DNA of 64,000 nt from Dipteris shenzhenensis (taxonomy: Eukaryota > Polypodiophyta > Polypodiopsida > Gleicheniales). Location of the stretch: the NCBI GenBank assembly GCA_047967505.1, contig CM106540.1. One strand, given 5' to 3'. The notes below the pieces were generated by a model. The model searched no databases and was not told the DNA's origin. It was given only the letters and a program-made list of their open reading frames with translations. The position numbers and the translations under genes are program-made. This document shows, one piece after another, positions 34,615 through 45,500 of the stretch; positions within the stretch are counted from its first letter, which is position 1; every line of letters starts with the position of its first letter.

Positions 34615-36955
34615 GTTTTTACATGTGCATGTGTGTGCATGCATGCATGAGAGGAGTGCACATGCACATGTCTTTTGTGTGTCTCAAGTGACACGACCCC
34701 ACAAGGGTAGGTGCCACTAAGGAATTTGTAAGACAGCACATGTATTCATTAGCAATTCTAACAAAACAATCAATAACTTAAAGTTATAGTAGGAATGACT
34801 TTCAAAATAAACTGAGAAGAACCTAAGACTAGGGTAAAACTCATGTGTACGCATCAAGAAAAGGGCTTTTTAATCAAATAATTGAATAGCTTAAATTTAC
34901 AAGATGGACTTTCAAAGTAAACTAAAGAACACCTTAAGGTTAGGATAAAACCCATGTGTAAATAGAAGTATTCAAATTAAACATTTAAATGCACCTCAAA
35001 TTCACATGCCATTAAAGACTTTTAAGAGTGATTGCATGTGGGATTATACATGTGCATGTTCATATGTGTGTGTGTGTGTGTGTTTTTTTTTTTGGGGGGG
35101 GGTCATCAAGGCCTAAGTAACAACATGTGTACTAGAGACTAGGCATTCAAAGAATTATATCCTTTTTAGCATTCATGCTTTTGGAAATTCCCTTGAATGC
35201 ACACGGGAGTGACAAAGGTTGGGGGTAAGTGAGATTAAGTCGATTTAATAGGGAGAGTCTAAATGTACAAGCAAATCGTAGTCAACTAGAGGTAATAGAA
35301 GGAAACCAACAAAGTACTTGCCTCTCTCCAACTTGCTCATAAAGGCGGAAGTAGAATTGAAAAACCTTAGACCTACTCAACCAAGGAAACCAACAAAGTA
35401 CTTGCCTCCCTCCAACTTGCTCATAAAAGAGGAAGTACACTTGAAAAACCTTAGACCTAATCAACCACTCTGATACTTAAAAATGCTCATAATGGTGTAG
35501 CAATCACTTAAAACCATTTAAAGTTAAGAAGGTAATTGGGAATTTGAAAAAAAGAAAGCTAATAAACCATTGACTTCTTTGTAATATATCAAATCAATCA
35601 TTCACAAACCTTAAAATTAGAGAGATCATCAACTAAACTAAACCTAGTCACAAAGCTTGAAACAAACACTAGAAAATTATGACACCATATAGTCAACAAC
35701 CTAATCCTCAAATTTGCATAGCAAGGCCAAAAGCCTTATATTATAAAAATTTATTTATATGCTATTACTATTGAGCAAACTGAAACTTCATAGAGTGAAT
35801 GTGCTATTGAAAGCATTTCTTATTGAACTCCATCATGATTGGGTGGTGGCTCTTTTTTTATGTTCTATAGGCTGGCTGTTTGCTAGCCCTTGGTTTCACA
35901 TGGTATCTGAAGTGGTTTGCTTAAATATGTGGGTGTCATAATTGAAATGAAAGATGCTTTTTTCGATTGAGTGAAGTGCTTAGTTATTCGATTTGACAAT
36001 TTTCTTGAGCGAAGATTTTCTCGAGCAAAAGTTAATCCAACAAGTTAGATTGATAAAATAGTTGCACCATGGGATCTTCATGGGCTACTCCAACACACCA
36101 ATTGATGTCCATAAATGCATGCAAGCAAGGACGGATTCCTCAACCCTAGAAGAGACCCAATATCTGAGTGCCTTTGAGGTATCAAAAGACACATTTGGTT
36201 GCTTGCCAATGCTTTGTGCTAGGGTTGTGCATAAATCATGCCAATTGGGAGACACCAAGCTGAATATCCGACCATGTATATATAGCACGCTATCATCTGC
36301 TCTACAGAGAGACAGCTTTAATGGCTGGTAAGCTGCTTCCACTCTCAAGACTCCCATATTTTCACTCTCAAGACTCTAATATCTACTTGAAAGCTAAGGA
36401 CTCGAGGCATTTTTGGCGGAGGAGGAGAATGGCTAGAGGCTGCAGTTGCTTGCTCGAAGATGTCTTCCTCGTGTGACCGTAGGCCATGTTGCACTGACTA
36501 GTGAGCGTATGTCGTAGTCATGGTAATGGGGTCCTTGTGTGAAATGGTATATGATGGTGTTGAAAGATGGTACTGGATTGGCAGGCCTATGGGTTGAGGT
36601 GTTGGGACGTGGTATTGAGAAAGATGGGTGGTTTGGAAGCCCTCGGATTTCAACGTTGGTGTGACGGTATTCAAACAGGCGGTGGTTTTGGGTATCCGGT
36701 GAGCGGTTTTGCCATGCATAAATCCACCCAATTTGCATGAAGATGGTTAACATGGTAATCTGCAATCTCAGGAGCTCGCAGGTTGGCTATGGCGAACTCA
36801 AGCTCTTTGCCCATGGCAAACCCAAGCCTTGCATTTCCTAGCATGCTCATGGCGACTTGAAGCTCTGCTCAGTTGAAGTATCGTTCCTTTGCCTTCCCTG
36901 GGCACCTTCTTCTGTTGTAAACTCCCATCCCCTGCACCTCTCTGCCGCTTCTCCC
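34615..36955. other. No gene seen; small repeats
   Basis: Contains a duplicated segment (about 34798-34853 and 34908-34962), a GT/T/G run (35066-35101) and the 84-bp tandem pair listed separately. The ORFs at 36062-36331 and on the opposite strand have no firm match. CpG density rises towards 36950. Confidence 0.4.
35301..35468. repeat. 84-bp tandem duplication
   Basis: GGAAACCAACAAAGTACTTG starts copies at 35301 and 35385, each continuing through CTCCAACTTGCTCATAAA and GAAAAACCTTAGACCTA. Confidence 0.9.
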
Positions 36956-37385
36956 CTGCTTTTTGCAATTGGGTCGTTGCGAAAACTGGCTCTGTAGCTC
37001 CCATTCCTCTTTGCGCCTCGGCAATCGAGTAGCTTCCGACCAATTCGGGGCCGCTCCCCTCCGTTGGGCTCTGCTTGGATGGTGGATCGCTGTGGCTGTG
37101 AACTCTGTTCCTAAATCAAAAGAAGCTTTCCTTTCCTGCATTTCCCCGATCGCGCAGTACCTGACGAATTTCGAGGTTTCAACACTTGAGCGGCGTTCTT
37201 CGAGAGGGTAAGCGTTCAGTATGATCTTCAAGAAGCATATCGAAGCAGGGTAGCTGATTATTTTTATTCCCGCTACGGTAAAAAGTTTACTTTTTTCGGA
37301 AAATGGGAAGGGGAGGGTGGGAAATTTGGAAAAGGTGGAGGGACATCGTTATTTGATGAGGTAATAGTTATTACGTACGCTCTTT

Positions 37386-37434
<49 letters not shown>
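37386..37434. repeat. (GT)n(GA)n microsatellite upstream of the trihelix gene
   Basis: Nine GT units followed by about 12 GA units. Similar GA runs lie at 37879-37894, 37930-37971 and 38921-38965, all within the presumed leader intron. Plant BPC/GAGA-binding proteins recognise such tracts. Confidence 0.95.
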
Positions 37435-37437
<3 letters not shown>

Positions 37438-37930
37438 GGGGGGTTTGGCAGGGGAAGTAAACAACAAGTTGCTAAATTTCAGAAAGATGGCCAGTTCCTT
37501 GTACGTTACCAGTGTCCTACAAAGAATCTACATTAGACTCGTGTAAGAATCTGCCTTAGACACATGCTGAAACATAAATGATTTGAGGACTCTGGTTGAA
37601 AACAAATGATATTAAATCTTGTAGACGAGTGTGGAGAATTGATAGTAGGGATAGGTGTGACAAGAGGTCGTGCCAATGAAGATGCAACGCCTCTTTGTCC
37701 TGTGTTCTTATGAAGGTTTCATATACGGGAGCATGTTGCCAGTTTACAGAGATTGCAAGTGTGGAACAAATGGGCTGCAGGAAGAGGGGCAAGTGCGAGC
37801 GATTAGCATGACCTACATACAAGGATGCATTTCACGCAGCGTTAGCAAAGTACTAAATTGAAGGGGGGGCGGGGGGTATGAGAGAGAGAGAGATATTTAA
37901 CTCAGGCCACAAGGCAGGGCCCTCACGGGG

Positions 37931-37973
<43 letters not shown>

Positions 37974-38108
37974 GTCCTTGATTACAGCATTTTGGATTGT
38001 TAACCTTGGTTTTTCTTTCATGATTGCACTTTCGCACATGACCCTTCAATTAGTATCTATGGATATTATGTGTCATGCGACTAGCAATCATGAATTAATG
38101 GTTGGTGT

Positions 38109-38712
38109 GGAGTCCCCATGGGCACTAATTGTGCCGTCTTTTTAGCAAACTTTTATCTTTTCACTTATGAATTTGAGTTTATATAACGTCTTATTTCTAT
38201 CAATACCTGTCCTATCATTTACATAAGCTTAGCCAAGTTAGGCGTTTTATAGATGATTTATTTGTACCAAATGTTCCTAACTTTCAAGACTTTATGTCTT
38301 TGAGATGTTCCTAACTTTCAAGACTTTATGTACAAAGACGCTTGTGCTTTTGGAGAAGGAATCTATCCTCGTGACTCTTGTGAACTGAACTGCACTTCAG
38401 GGGGGGCTTCTTGTGTTTTCTTAGATCTTAGACTTTCTCAATCTACCATAGGATTAGAGGTTGATATTTATGATAATCGTGAACAACTTGAATATAGTGG
38501 TTTACACATTATAAAAATGCCTCACATTGACTCAAAACATTTCTGATTTCGCAAAATATGGAGTCATTTCTTCCCAATTCCATAGATTTTCCCGCCTTTG
38601 TACAACTAAGGAGTCTTTTATCACTCAATGTAGTAATTTGATCACTTTACTATTACACAAGAGGTATAATCCAAGGAAAATAATGAAAAAAGTACGCACA
38701 ATTTGAGATATG
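38109..38712 (+). pseudogene. Penelope-like retroelement, reverse transcriptase fragment (copy 1)
   Basis: At 38109 the plus strand reads GVPMGTNCAVFLANFYLFTY, the RT motif-B region typical of Penelope-like elements, up to a stop at 38184. In another frame at 38240 is RRFIDDLFVPNVPNFQDFM, the catalytic Y/F-x-D-D region. A third frame (38328-38546) gives GIYPRDSCELNC, then CVFLDLRLSQ and IYDNREQLEYSG, the FLDL and YDKR motifs that follow it. Finally, from about 38525, FAKYGVISSQFHRFSRLC leads on to LLLHKRYNPRKIM, the thumb. The motif order and spacing fit Penelope RT and not copia, gypsy or LINE. No GIY-YIG endonuclease is visible downstream. It is a dead fragment of about 600 bases in the same orientation as the trihelix gene. 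Confidence 0.8.
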
Positions 38713-38920
38713 AAGTCTTTTATTTATGGTGTATCGGTCTTAGGTATGTTTAAGCTGAAAACAAAAAGCGGGGAGCTGAATAGCCCGTTTTTCTTGTAGT
38801 TTCAAAAGAGAGTTTGATTGAGTATGCTTGTGCTTTCTAAGTTAGGAATGTAATTTTGCCTCTTTGTAGGAAGCAATACATAAGTGTAAAGGGTCCATTT
38901 AGCTTTTTATGTTTTAAATA

Positions 38921-38965
<45 letters not shown>
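38921..38965. repeat. (GA)n microsatellite in the presumed leader intron
   Basis: A GA run of about 45 bases, about 0.8 kb upstream of the CDS start. Confidence 0.95.
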
Positions 38966-38966
<1 letters not shown>

Positions 38967-39759
38967 CTTTCTTCTTTATTTCTTGTTTTCTTTCTCTTTT
39001 GTTTATTTGATGTATTTTAGTAAGCACTAGGTTTGCCCAAGAGACTCCACGGGTCTTTAGAAACCCAGTATAGCTGCTTATGCTTGGGCATTGATGACGA
39101 CATAAGTGTTGCTTTGCTTGCTAAGTATGTCTTCCTTTTGTTTTTCTTAAAAGTTTTTGTTTACCTCTTTTTTCTTCTCTTTCATTTCCCCTTTTATTTT
39201 CTGTGTAGATTTTCGGTCTTTAGACCAACAAAAAGTCTAAATTTGTATGATTGGACGTCTGTTTGTGGACTAGTTTCGGTGAAGAACTTGAAATTTTAAA
39301 ATTGTGACATGGATATTGGAAAACTTTTTTTTCTTGTCTTTTCTCAAAACACTAGTTTCCTAGTTGGAAGTGCCTCAAAGCGTAGACGGTCCTTGGGTCT
39401 TATTGAAGCTGATGACTTCGAATTTTTAGCCTGTCATGTAAAAGTTGGTTTTTCCTGGTATCCTCAAACCTTCTTTGGTTTGGGCAGGGGGCAGAGGGTG
39501 CTTATGATATTTAATTAGCATGCCAGTGATTTCAAGAAGAAATGAGAGGGAGACTAGTTTGTTGCTTCTAGAGTACGTGTTTGCTGCATGGTTTACTAGA
39601 CTGCTGATTCATAGGTGTTTGCTGGCAGTTTGATGAGTTAGTTTTTGAAACTTGAAATATTTGTGTCATAATGTGCAGATTTACAGAAAGGAGTCTCAAA
39701 TCTAACAACTTGAACGGCACCCCACGAAGTACTGCTTTTCAGTCAGAGAAGCTAGCAGC

Positions 39760-41193
39760 ATGGAAGGAAGTGTGATGGGAGGAGCTATTCTTTCAGCATC
39801 AGGGACGGGAATGCTGGACTTAGATCCTTCTATTCATCATGCTTCTGCTCTCCATCATCATCAGCAAACTTTGTCACACCATTTGCAAGGGTTGGCCCCT
39901 TTATCAACCACTCAGCACTTGAATGTGAACCAAGACAATGAACAGTCCTTAGGATTGGAATCCAAAGGCACCCCGAAGACGATCCTCCTCTGCAGCAAAG
40001 CACGATCTGCGGGCACCAGTGATGAAGATGAACCTAGCTTTACTGAAGAAGGTGATTGCCATCTTGGTGAAAAAGGGAAAAAAAGTTCTCCTTGGCAGCG
40101 AATGAAGTGGACAGATTCAATGGTGAAACTCCTTATCAATGTTGTTCTCCTCGTTGGTGAGGATGGAACAGTTGATAGTGCAGAGGGGAACAAGAGGAAG
40201 TCAGGTATTCTCCAGAAGAAAGGAAAATGGAAGTCTGTCTCTTGCGTGATGAATGAAAGGGGGTGCTATGTTTCGCCACAACAATGTGAAGACAAATTTA
40301 ATGATCTCAACAAGAGATATAAGCGGTTGAATGACGTCCTAGGCAAGGGAACAGCTCTGTGTGTGGTGGAGAACCCAAGCCTCTTGGACACCATGCAGAA
40401 TCTCTCTCCTAAGGCAAAAGATATCATCAGGAAAATTCTTAGCTCCAAGCACCTTTTCTACAAGGAGATGTGTTCTTATCACAGTGGTTGTAAATCATTG
40501 GTCTCAGCTGACTTTGAGTTTCAACCTTTTATCCAGGCGGGGATGATGGGTAAAGGTAGAGATTGCATGGATGTCTCAAGGTCCATGAGAGGTGAAAATG
40601 ATATGGATGATGATGAAGAGGAGGATGTGGATGAAGATGATGAGGGAGATGATTATGATGACCACGATGAGGAGAATGGTCTGGATAATCACATGGATGC
40701 TTTACGTGATTTGCCATCTCCTTTTGGCAAGCACAAAAAATTGTATAAATGCTCCAATGGGCTTTCTGGCTCACTAATCCCTTATGCAAAGACCATTGGC
40801 CTAGAACCATTGAACATTGACTTGGTGTCAATGGTGTCAATGATGCAGGATGGGGCACCCTTGACGGCAGAACAAGGGCAACTGATAAGAGGCCGCATAA
40901 TGCAACTGGAGGAGCAGAAAGTCAGCCTTCAGGCCCAGGCTCTGGACTTGGAGAAACAGCGTTTCAGATGGCAGAAAATAAGTAGCAAAAAGGACAGGGA
41001 ATTGGAGAGACTCAGGGTGGACAACAAGAAAATGAAACTTGAGAATGAGCGAATGTCTCTTCAGTTAAAACAGAAAGAGCTTGAAATTGAGTGTAAAAGA
41101 TCAGAGGCATCAATAAGCTCTATTGATTTAATTCTTGAGAGACTACAGTCAAAGGAACAGATTGAATGTGGTCGAGGGCAAGCTCTAGAATAA
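39760..41193 (+). CDS. Trihelix (MYB/SANT-like) transcription factor, HRA1/At1g21200-type
   Basis: A single-exon ORF of 477 codons. The ATG at 39760 sits in a good context (GCAGCATGG) and an in-frame TAA at 39703 excludes a longer product. Residues 20-60 are His/Gln-rich. A trihelix DNA-binding domain spans about 110-240: SPWQRMKWTDSMVKLLI, then KKGKWKSVSCVMNERG, VSPQQCEDKFNDLNKRYKRL and KILSSKHLFYKEMCSYH. Trp112, Trp117 and Trp157 are the helix-core tryptophans. Residues 280-306 form an acidic run, and about 365-450 a Lys/Glu-rich coiled coil likely to mediate dimerisation. The layout matches the plant subfamily that includes Arabidopsis At3g10040 (HRA1, a hypoxia-response attenuator). Nuclear localisation and DNA binding are inferred from the family; the target genes cannot be told. 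It is the only intact host-type gene in the window. Confidence 0.92.
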   Translation: MEGSVMGGAILSASGTGMLDLDPSIHHASALHHHQQTLSHHLQGLAPLSTTQHLNVNQDNEQSLGLESKGTPKTILLCSKARSAGTSDEDEPSFTEEGDCHLGEKGKKSSPWQRMKWTDSMVKLLINVVLLVGEDGTVDSAEGNKRKSGILQKKGKWKSVSCVMNERGCYVSPQQCEDKFNDLNKRYKRLNDVLGKGTALCVVENPSLLDTMQNLSPKAKDIIRKILSSKHLFYKEMCSYHSGCKSLVSADFEFQPFIQAGMMGKGRDCMDVSRSMRGENDMDDDEEEDVDEDDEGDDYDDHDEENGLDNHMDALRDLPSPFGKHKKLYKCSNGLSGSLIPYAKTIGLEPLNIDLVSMVSMMQDGAPLTAEQGQLIRGRIMQLEEQKVSLQAQALDLEKQRFRWQKISSKKDRELERLRVDNKKMKLENERMSLQLKQKELEIECKRSEASISSIDLILERLQSKEQIECGRGQALE

Positions 41194-42446
41194 TCCTCCA
41201 AGGAATCATACGGTCTGTACATTTTCGACAATACAGGGAAGCTCCACAAATTTTGTGTTCTTAGCCTTTAGTCAAAAGAGACTATTATACATGGACAAAG
41301 CTGATGGGAGAAGGCAAAAATTCACCTGGCACAGTTGCAGCCCACCTTAGCCATGCTTTTTTTTTCTTGGGGCTTCTGTGATGAATGTGAGTAAAAATGA
41401 CCTCGCCTTTTCCAGCAATCAAAGGATAAAGTTTTATACAACTAGAAATAGAGATTTTTTTGTTGCCTCAAAATTCTTATAGCCGCTCGTCATATTGTAT
41501 GATTATGCCGTCAAGTTTGGTCTGATAAAATCAATATGAAAATTACCAAAAGAAAGTTTCTAAATAGATGGTGCTGAGTGCTGTAGACAGAAAAGGAATT
41601 TCTGCATACAATAAGTGCAAACTGTCAGTGTTCAAGGACATCATGGAGAACAGTCTGTCGGTCTGTGTCTCTTGATATTGGAAGTTTTTCTAGCAGTTAT
41701 CCCTTGATAAGGTGTTTTGAAATGGGACAGGAAGCATTAATTATGTCAGTCTGCTAGAGATTTTGAAGGGGACTATGAATGGGATATACAGTAAACTAAG
41801 AAGTTACATGGATGGTTTGTTTTAGAGTTCTTAGTTACATGGATGGTTTGTTTTAGAGAGCACTGGCAGTAAGGCATCTATGATTAATATTTTTCTTCCC
41901 TAAGATCGTTACTTTTAACTCCTGAGAAATTTTGGGAGGGAGTATTAAGGCTGCAGATTGGTGGGTCTAGTTTTTATTATACCTTGTATGAGAACTTAAA
42001 AAACATTGAATTGGATACTGATTAGCTGAAGGCATGACACAAGAATTGAGAGGGTACTTGTTCTTCATTTTAACCTTTTTCTGACTGCTTGAATCATCCT
42101 GTTGCATTTCTGCTGTATCAATTGTTTGAGATGGTTATCTGGTATCAACGGTTTGTGGCCTATGGAAACTAGTTTGTTATATCTTGATTCTTGAGTTTAG
42201 TTCGTACTAGTGTGTATGCCCAACATTCAAACTCAGGCTCAAGCGTTTGTAAGAGCCAAAGCAGGAATTCTTTGGATGCAAAGCGCCTATTCAGCACAAA
42301 ATAAAACAAGGAAGAAAGTATGTGGAGCCCTGCACTACATTGAAACCTTTTTAAAGACCTGTGCACTTGCCATTGTAATCTGGAACAGTGTTACAAGAAA
42401 TGTTTCGAGATCTTGACAAGCATTCAGTCTAGAAATGTGTAAAATT
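41194..42446 (+). other. Downstream region of the trihelix gene, 3' UTR likely in its first part
   Basis: No ORF of interest. The nearest canonical AATAAA that I see is at about 42300; AT-rich near-matches occur at 41425 and 41523. A 31-bp tandem pair (AGTTACATGGATGGTTTGTT and flank) lies near 41800-41860. The transcript end cannot be fixed. Confidence 0.4.
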
Positions 42447-42585
42447 AGTGTATTTTATATAAATTATTGTATATAAAAGATAAAAATAGTGTATTTTATA
42501 TAAATTATATTTCAAAAAACGTTTCGCACGTTTCTTAGAAACGTTTTGGGCAAAAACGTTTCTTCACGTTTCTACTGCCCAAAAC
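42447..42585. repeat. Inverted-repeat cluster with AAACGTTTC motifs
   Basis: A 21-base AT-rich direct repeat (TAGTGTATTTTATATAAATTA, two copies about 40 bases apart) leads into a hairpin CGTTTC-TTA-GAAACG (42529-42543). An overlapping 10-bp perfect stem follows, GTTTTGGGCA (42543-42552) with TGCCCAAAAC (42576-42585). It could be the end of a small DNA element or a transcript hairpin. Confidence 0.6.
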
Positions 42586-45500
42586 ACATTTTCTGGTTAT
42601 ACTTATCTAGAAGGACAATATTGTAGATCTGAATGCCAATTCTCGTTGAAGTCTTTTCTTGGGTTTAGAAGAGAAGATTGATCATCTTTGAATATCCCTA
42701 ATAAATTGAGATTTTGTGCAATTTTGTATTTGTTTCTTTGCGCTTAATTTTTTTAAAAATCAGCATTATTTTGAACTTGTAGTCATTAACGTTGTTATTG
42801 CGTATGCAAGCTATTTCTCACTAGTGATTTCGGTCCAGTCTATCATCTTATGCATCGGAAAGCAATACAACAATAATACAACACAGTTACATGAAAGATT
42901 GTATTGCATATATGTGTTTCAAGCTTATCTTTTGTTCAGTTTGTAGTGTTTGTAAGCTCTTTTGTATGGATCTTTGTAACCCAAATATTTGCAAATGTAT
43001 AGAGGCATTTGGAGGAGGGATCCCCAGTAGCATGTTTGTGAGTAACATTGCCTAAAAAATCAAAAGCGAGCCAAGATGAGGTGGTAAGTTACCTTTACTG
43101 TAGCTCCATTCCTTTGACTTGCTTTAAAGCCTACCGAAGTCGGATCTATTGTGTCCAAACATATCTTAAAATTATAGTAAGTAAACTGAATACTAAACAA
43201 TGCATTCAGAACCAACGTAGTGAAAACTGTAAGGACTCCAATATCACCTTCAATCTCTTGCTTGGCCTTACACAAACACGTGTTTTTCCATCTAGATTTG
43301 ACAACCAAGATTACCCAATAGGTGTTGGGATATAGCTAGGTTGAGGTCTCTTGCTTCAACCTATGCTCTAAGGTGAAGATAATATAGGCATTGACATAGA
43401 GGTCTTGCCAACTCTCTTTGGTTTATTCATAGATGAATTAGAAAAATGGATGAGAGCACACAATGGATGATATTGCAAAGACAAAGGTCATGGTAACCGA
43501 AAAGAGAAACAAGCAAATATGATTTACATTCGAAAGGGAGCATCTATAACCTACAAATACTTGGGGCATGAGCTTGAGAACAAGTACAAGTGAAATGCAC
43601 ATGTAGAAAGAAGAGATGGCAGGTTTGTTTACACGGTTGTCCTCCATTAATGCTCGGCGTGGGCACCTGGAGTCTCCATAGAATATTAGAAAGGAATAGA
43701 AACAACTCACGAAAGATCTCACAGGAGAGTAGCAAAGGAAAAGGTCAGCAATGCGACTCTAGTGTTCCGCAACCCCATCTATTTCAACAACAAGCTATAT
43801 CCAACCGACTTGACAAAATGGCGTGCAATGATAGTGCCTAGAAAAGACACACAAGCACATACGAATGAGCATAGCAATGATGTGGTATTGATGCAGATAG
43901 AGATTCCACAAGCTTTGAAGAAGGAGATGCCATGTGGCATTAATCCACATGGTAGATAAGGCTTTTCAAAAGTGACACATGGTAGACTACCACTTCGGAA
44001 ATGCCACATCAATAGTAGACACATATGGTAGTGAGTGCATGGCATCCACATGCCAAGCAGGACTTGCGCAATCAACAATGCCATGTGACAAAGTATTTAG
44101 TAAGTGCCCACGGCGTGCCACATTAGCACCTAGTGGAGCTAGCACGCACACACACACACGTGCACCTAATTGCCTCATCATCACTTTGACCCTTTTGTAT
44201 CAAAGCTTGGCAAGAAATAAGTTTTGATCTAGAAAAAATTTGCATGTGGTGCAACAACGAAAAGTGATCATTTTTTTAATCTCTACACACTCATCACATC
44301 CCTACCATTGTATGAAGTTAGATACCACCAATATTGAAGTAATTCAATTGGTAAGACCTTTGCAAAAATGTCATTTAAGCATCTCAATTGTTGAGAGGTT
44401 CAATCAGGAAGAGACATAATGGGAAAAGCATCTCACACATGGATATATGAATAAGCATTCACATCATAAGCATATTAAGAAGCATGCCTAAGGCACAAGT
44501 GCATTATATGATCACATTCAAAAAACATAGCATCCACACGTAATGCATCAAAGGCACATCACGAAATCAAGAACAAAGCATCATGCAATAAGAAACATCG
44601 ATTCCATATCAAAGGAGCTACCAAATAGACAAGAGTGAAGCCAAAGAGAAAGGCCAATAGCAAAGAAGCGACCCACAACAAGATAAAGAGACCAAGAGCT
44701 ACGACAAGGACATCAACAAAGAAGAAAGAAGAAGCATGAAGCCAACACAAGGAGTGTTCATCAAGCAAAGAGGATAAAATGAATGACAGGATGTTTTAGA
44801 AACCACAAAGACCAACCTTACCACCGTAGCCCATGGTTATAAAAGGTCACCACCTGAGTAGACCTAGTTTTTATATATCAAACTTGATTATTTGATGTAG
44901 CTATTCAAGCAGCCGGGGGAGGTTATTGACATGTCGTAATACCACACTCTACCACCTTGAGTAACAATGTATGCACTAAGGGAGTGATGGATTTTTCTTT
45001 TTTAATTCACATCTTACCATTTTGTAGTAGCCTATGCATCATGGAACCATGGTGAGGTTTTCAGAGTTGTGGTGCCATGAGCATAGAATAGAGGTAAGCT
45101 ATGAGTAAAGGTATGAAGTAAGAGCATTCTACCAGATGGCAAGGAAGCCTTATCCCACATGTGAGCTAGCTATGCAGTATGTAGTACACTCCTATGAAAG
45201 GAGATCATTTTCATGCAATAAAATATGCAAGCTCTGAAATCTTTTTATGTGTACAAGTTTTAGTCATATAACCTACCTGAATTTGAGTCCATGCTTATTT
45301 AGTCTATGTTTAGCATCATGTGTGCACTTAGGATTCATTCACTCTGGGATAGTTTAAACACTCCAAAGATCCCGAGGTACCCATTTTGAAACATATTTCT
45401 AGCTATCATGGAAAATAAGAATTGTTTTCATGTTATATTTCCAAGTACCATGATTGTCCAAGTCTCAAGATTGATTTTTCTTGTAGTTGACATGATTTGG

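Larger units (their letters stand above)
36960..39678 (+). promoter_or_regulatory. Candidate leader exon (36960-37207) and leader intron of the trihelix gene
   Basis: 36960-37207 is unusually rich in CG and lacks repeats, unlike its surroundings, and ends in a good donor (GAGAG, GGTAAGC, GT at 37208). The next plausible acceptor before the trihelix start is ATGTGCAG at 39671-39678. If used, the transcript has a 5' UTR intron of about 2.47 kb that contains three GA tracts and the Penelope fossil at 38.1-38.7 kb. No TATA box can be assigned with confidence. This is inference from splice consensus and base composition only. Confidence 0.35.

Noticed and set aside
35759-36331. Possible copia remnant: CACATGGTATCTGAAG at 35897 like an LTR end plus primer-binding site, and HHGIFMGYSNTP at 36062
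   Set aside because: Only short resemblance; no gag, pol or second LTR supports it.
37670-37861. Plus-strand ORF of 63 codons before the Penelope fossil, considered as an upstream RT part
   Set aside because: Its residues do not match the K-x-H-K or palm motifs expected there.
39400-39420. CTGATGA...GAA resembling a hammerhead ribozyme core upstream of the trihelix gene
   Set aside because: Stem II and the GAAA box are not in the required arrangement, so it looks like chance.
40529-40858. Minus-strand His/Pro-rich ORF inside the trihelix CDS
   Set aside because: It is the antisense of the acidic Asp/Glu run of the trihelix protein.
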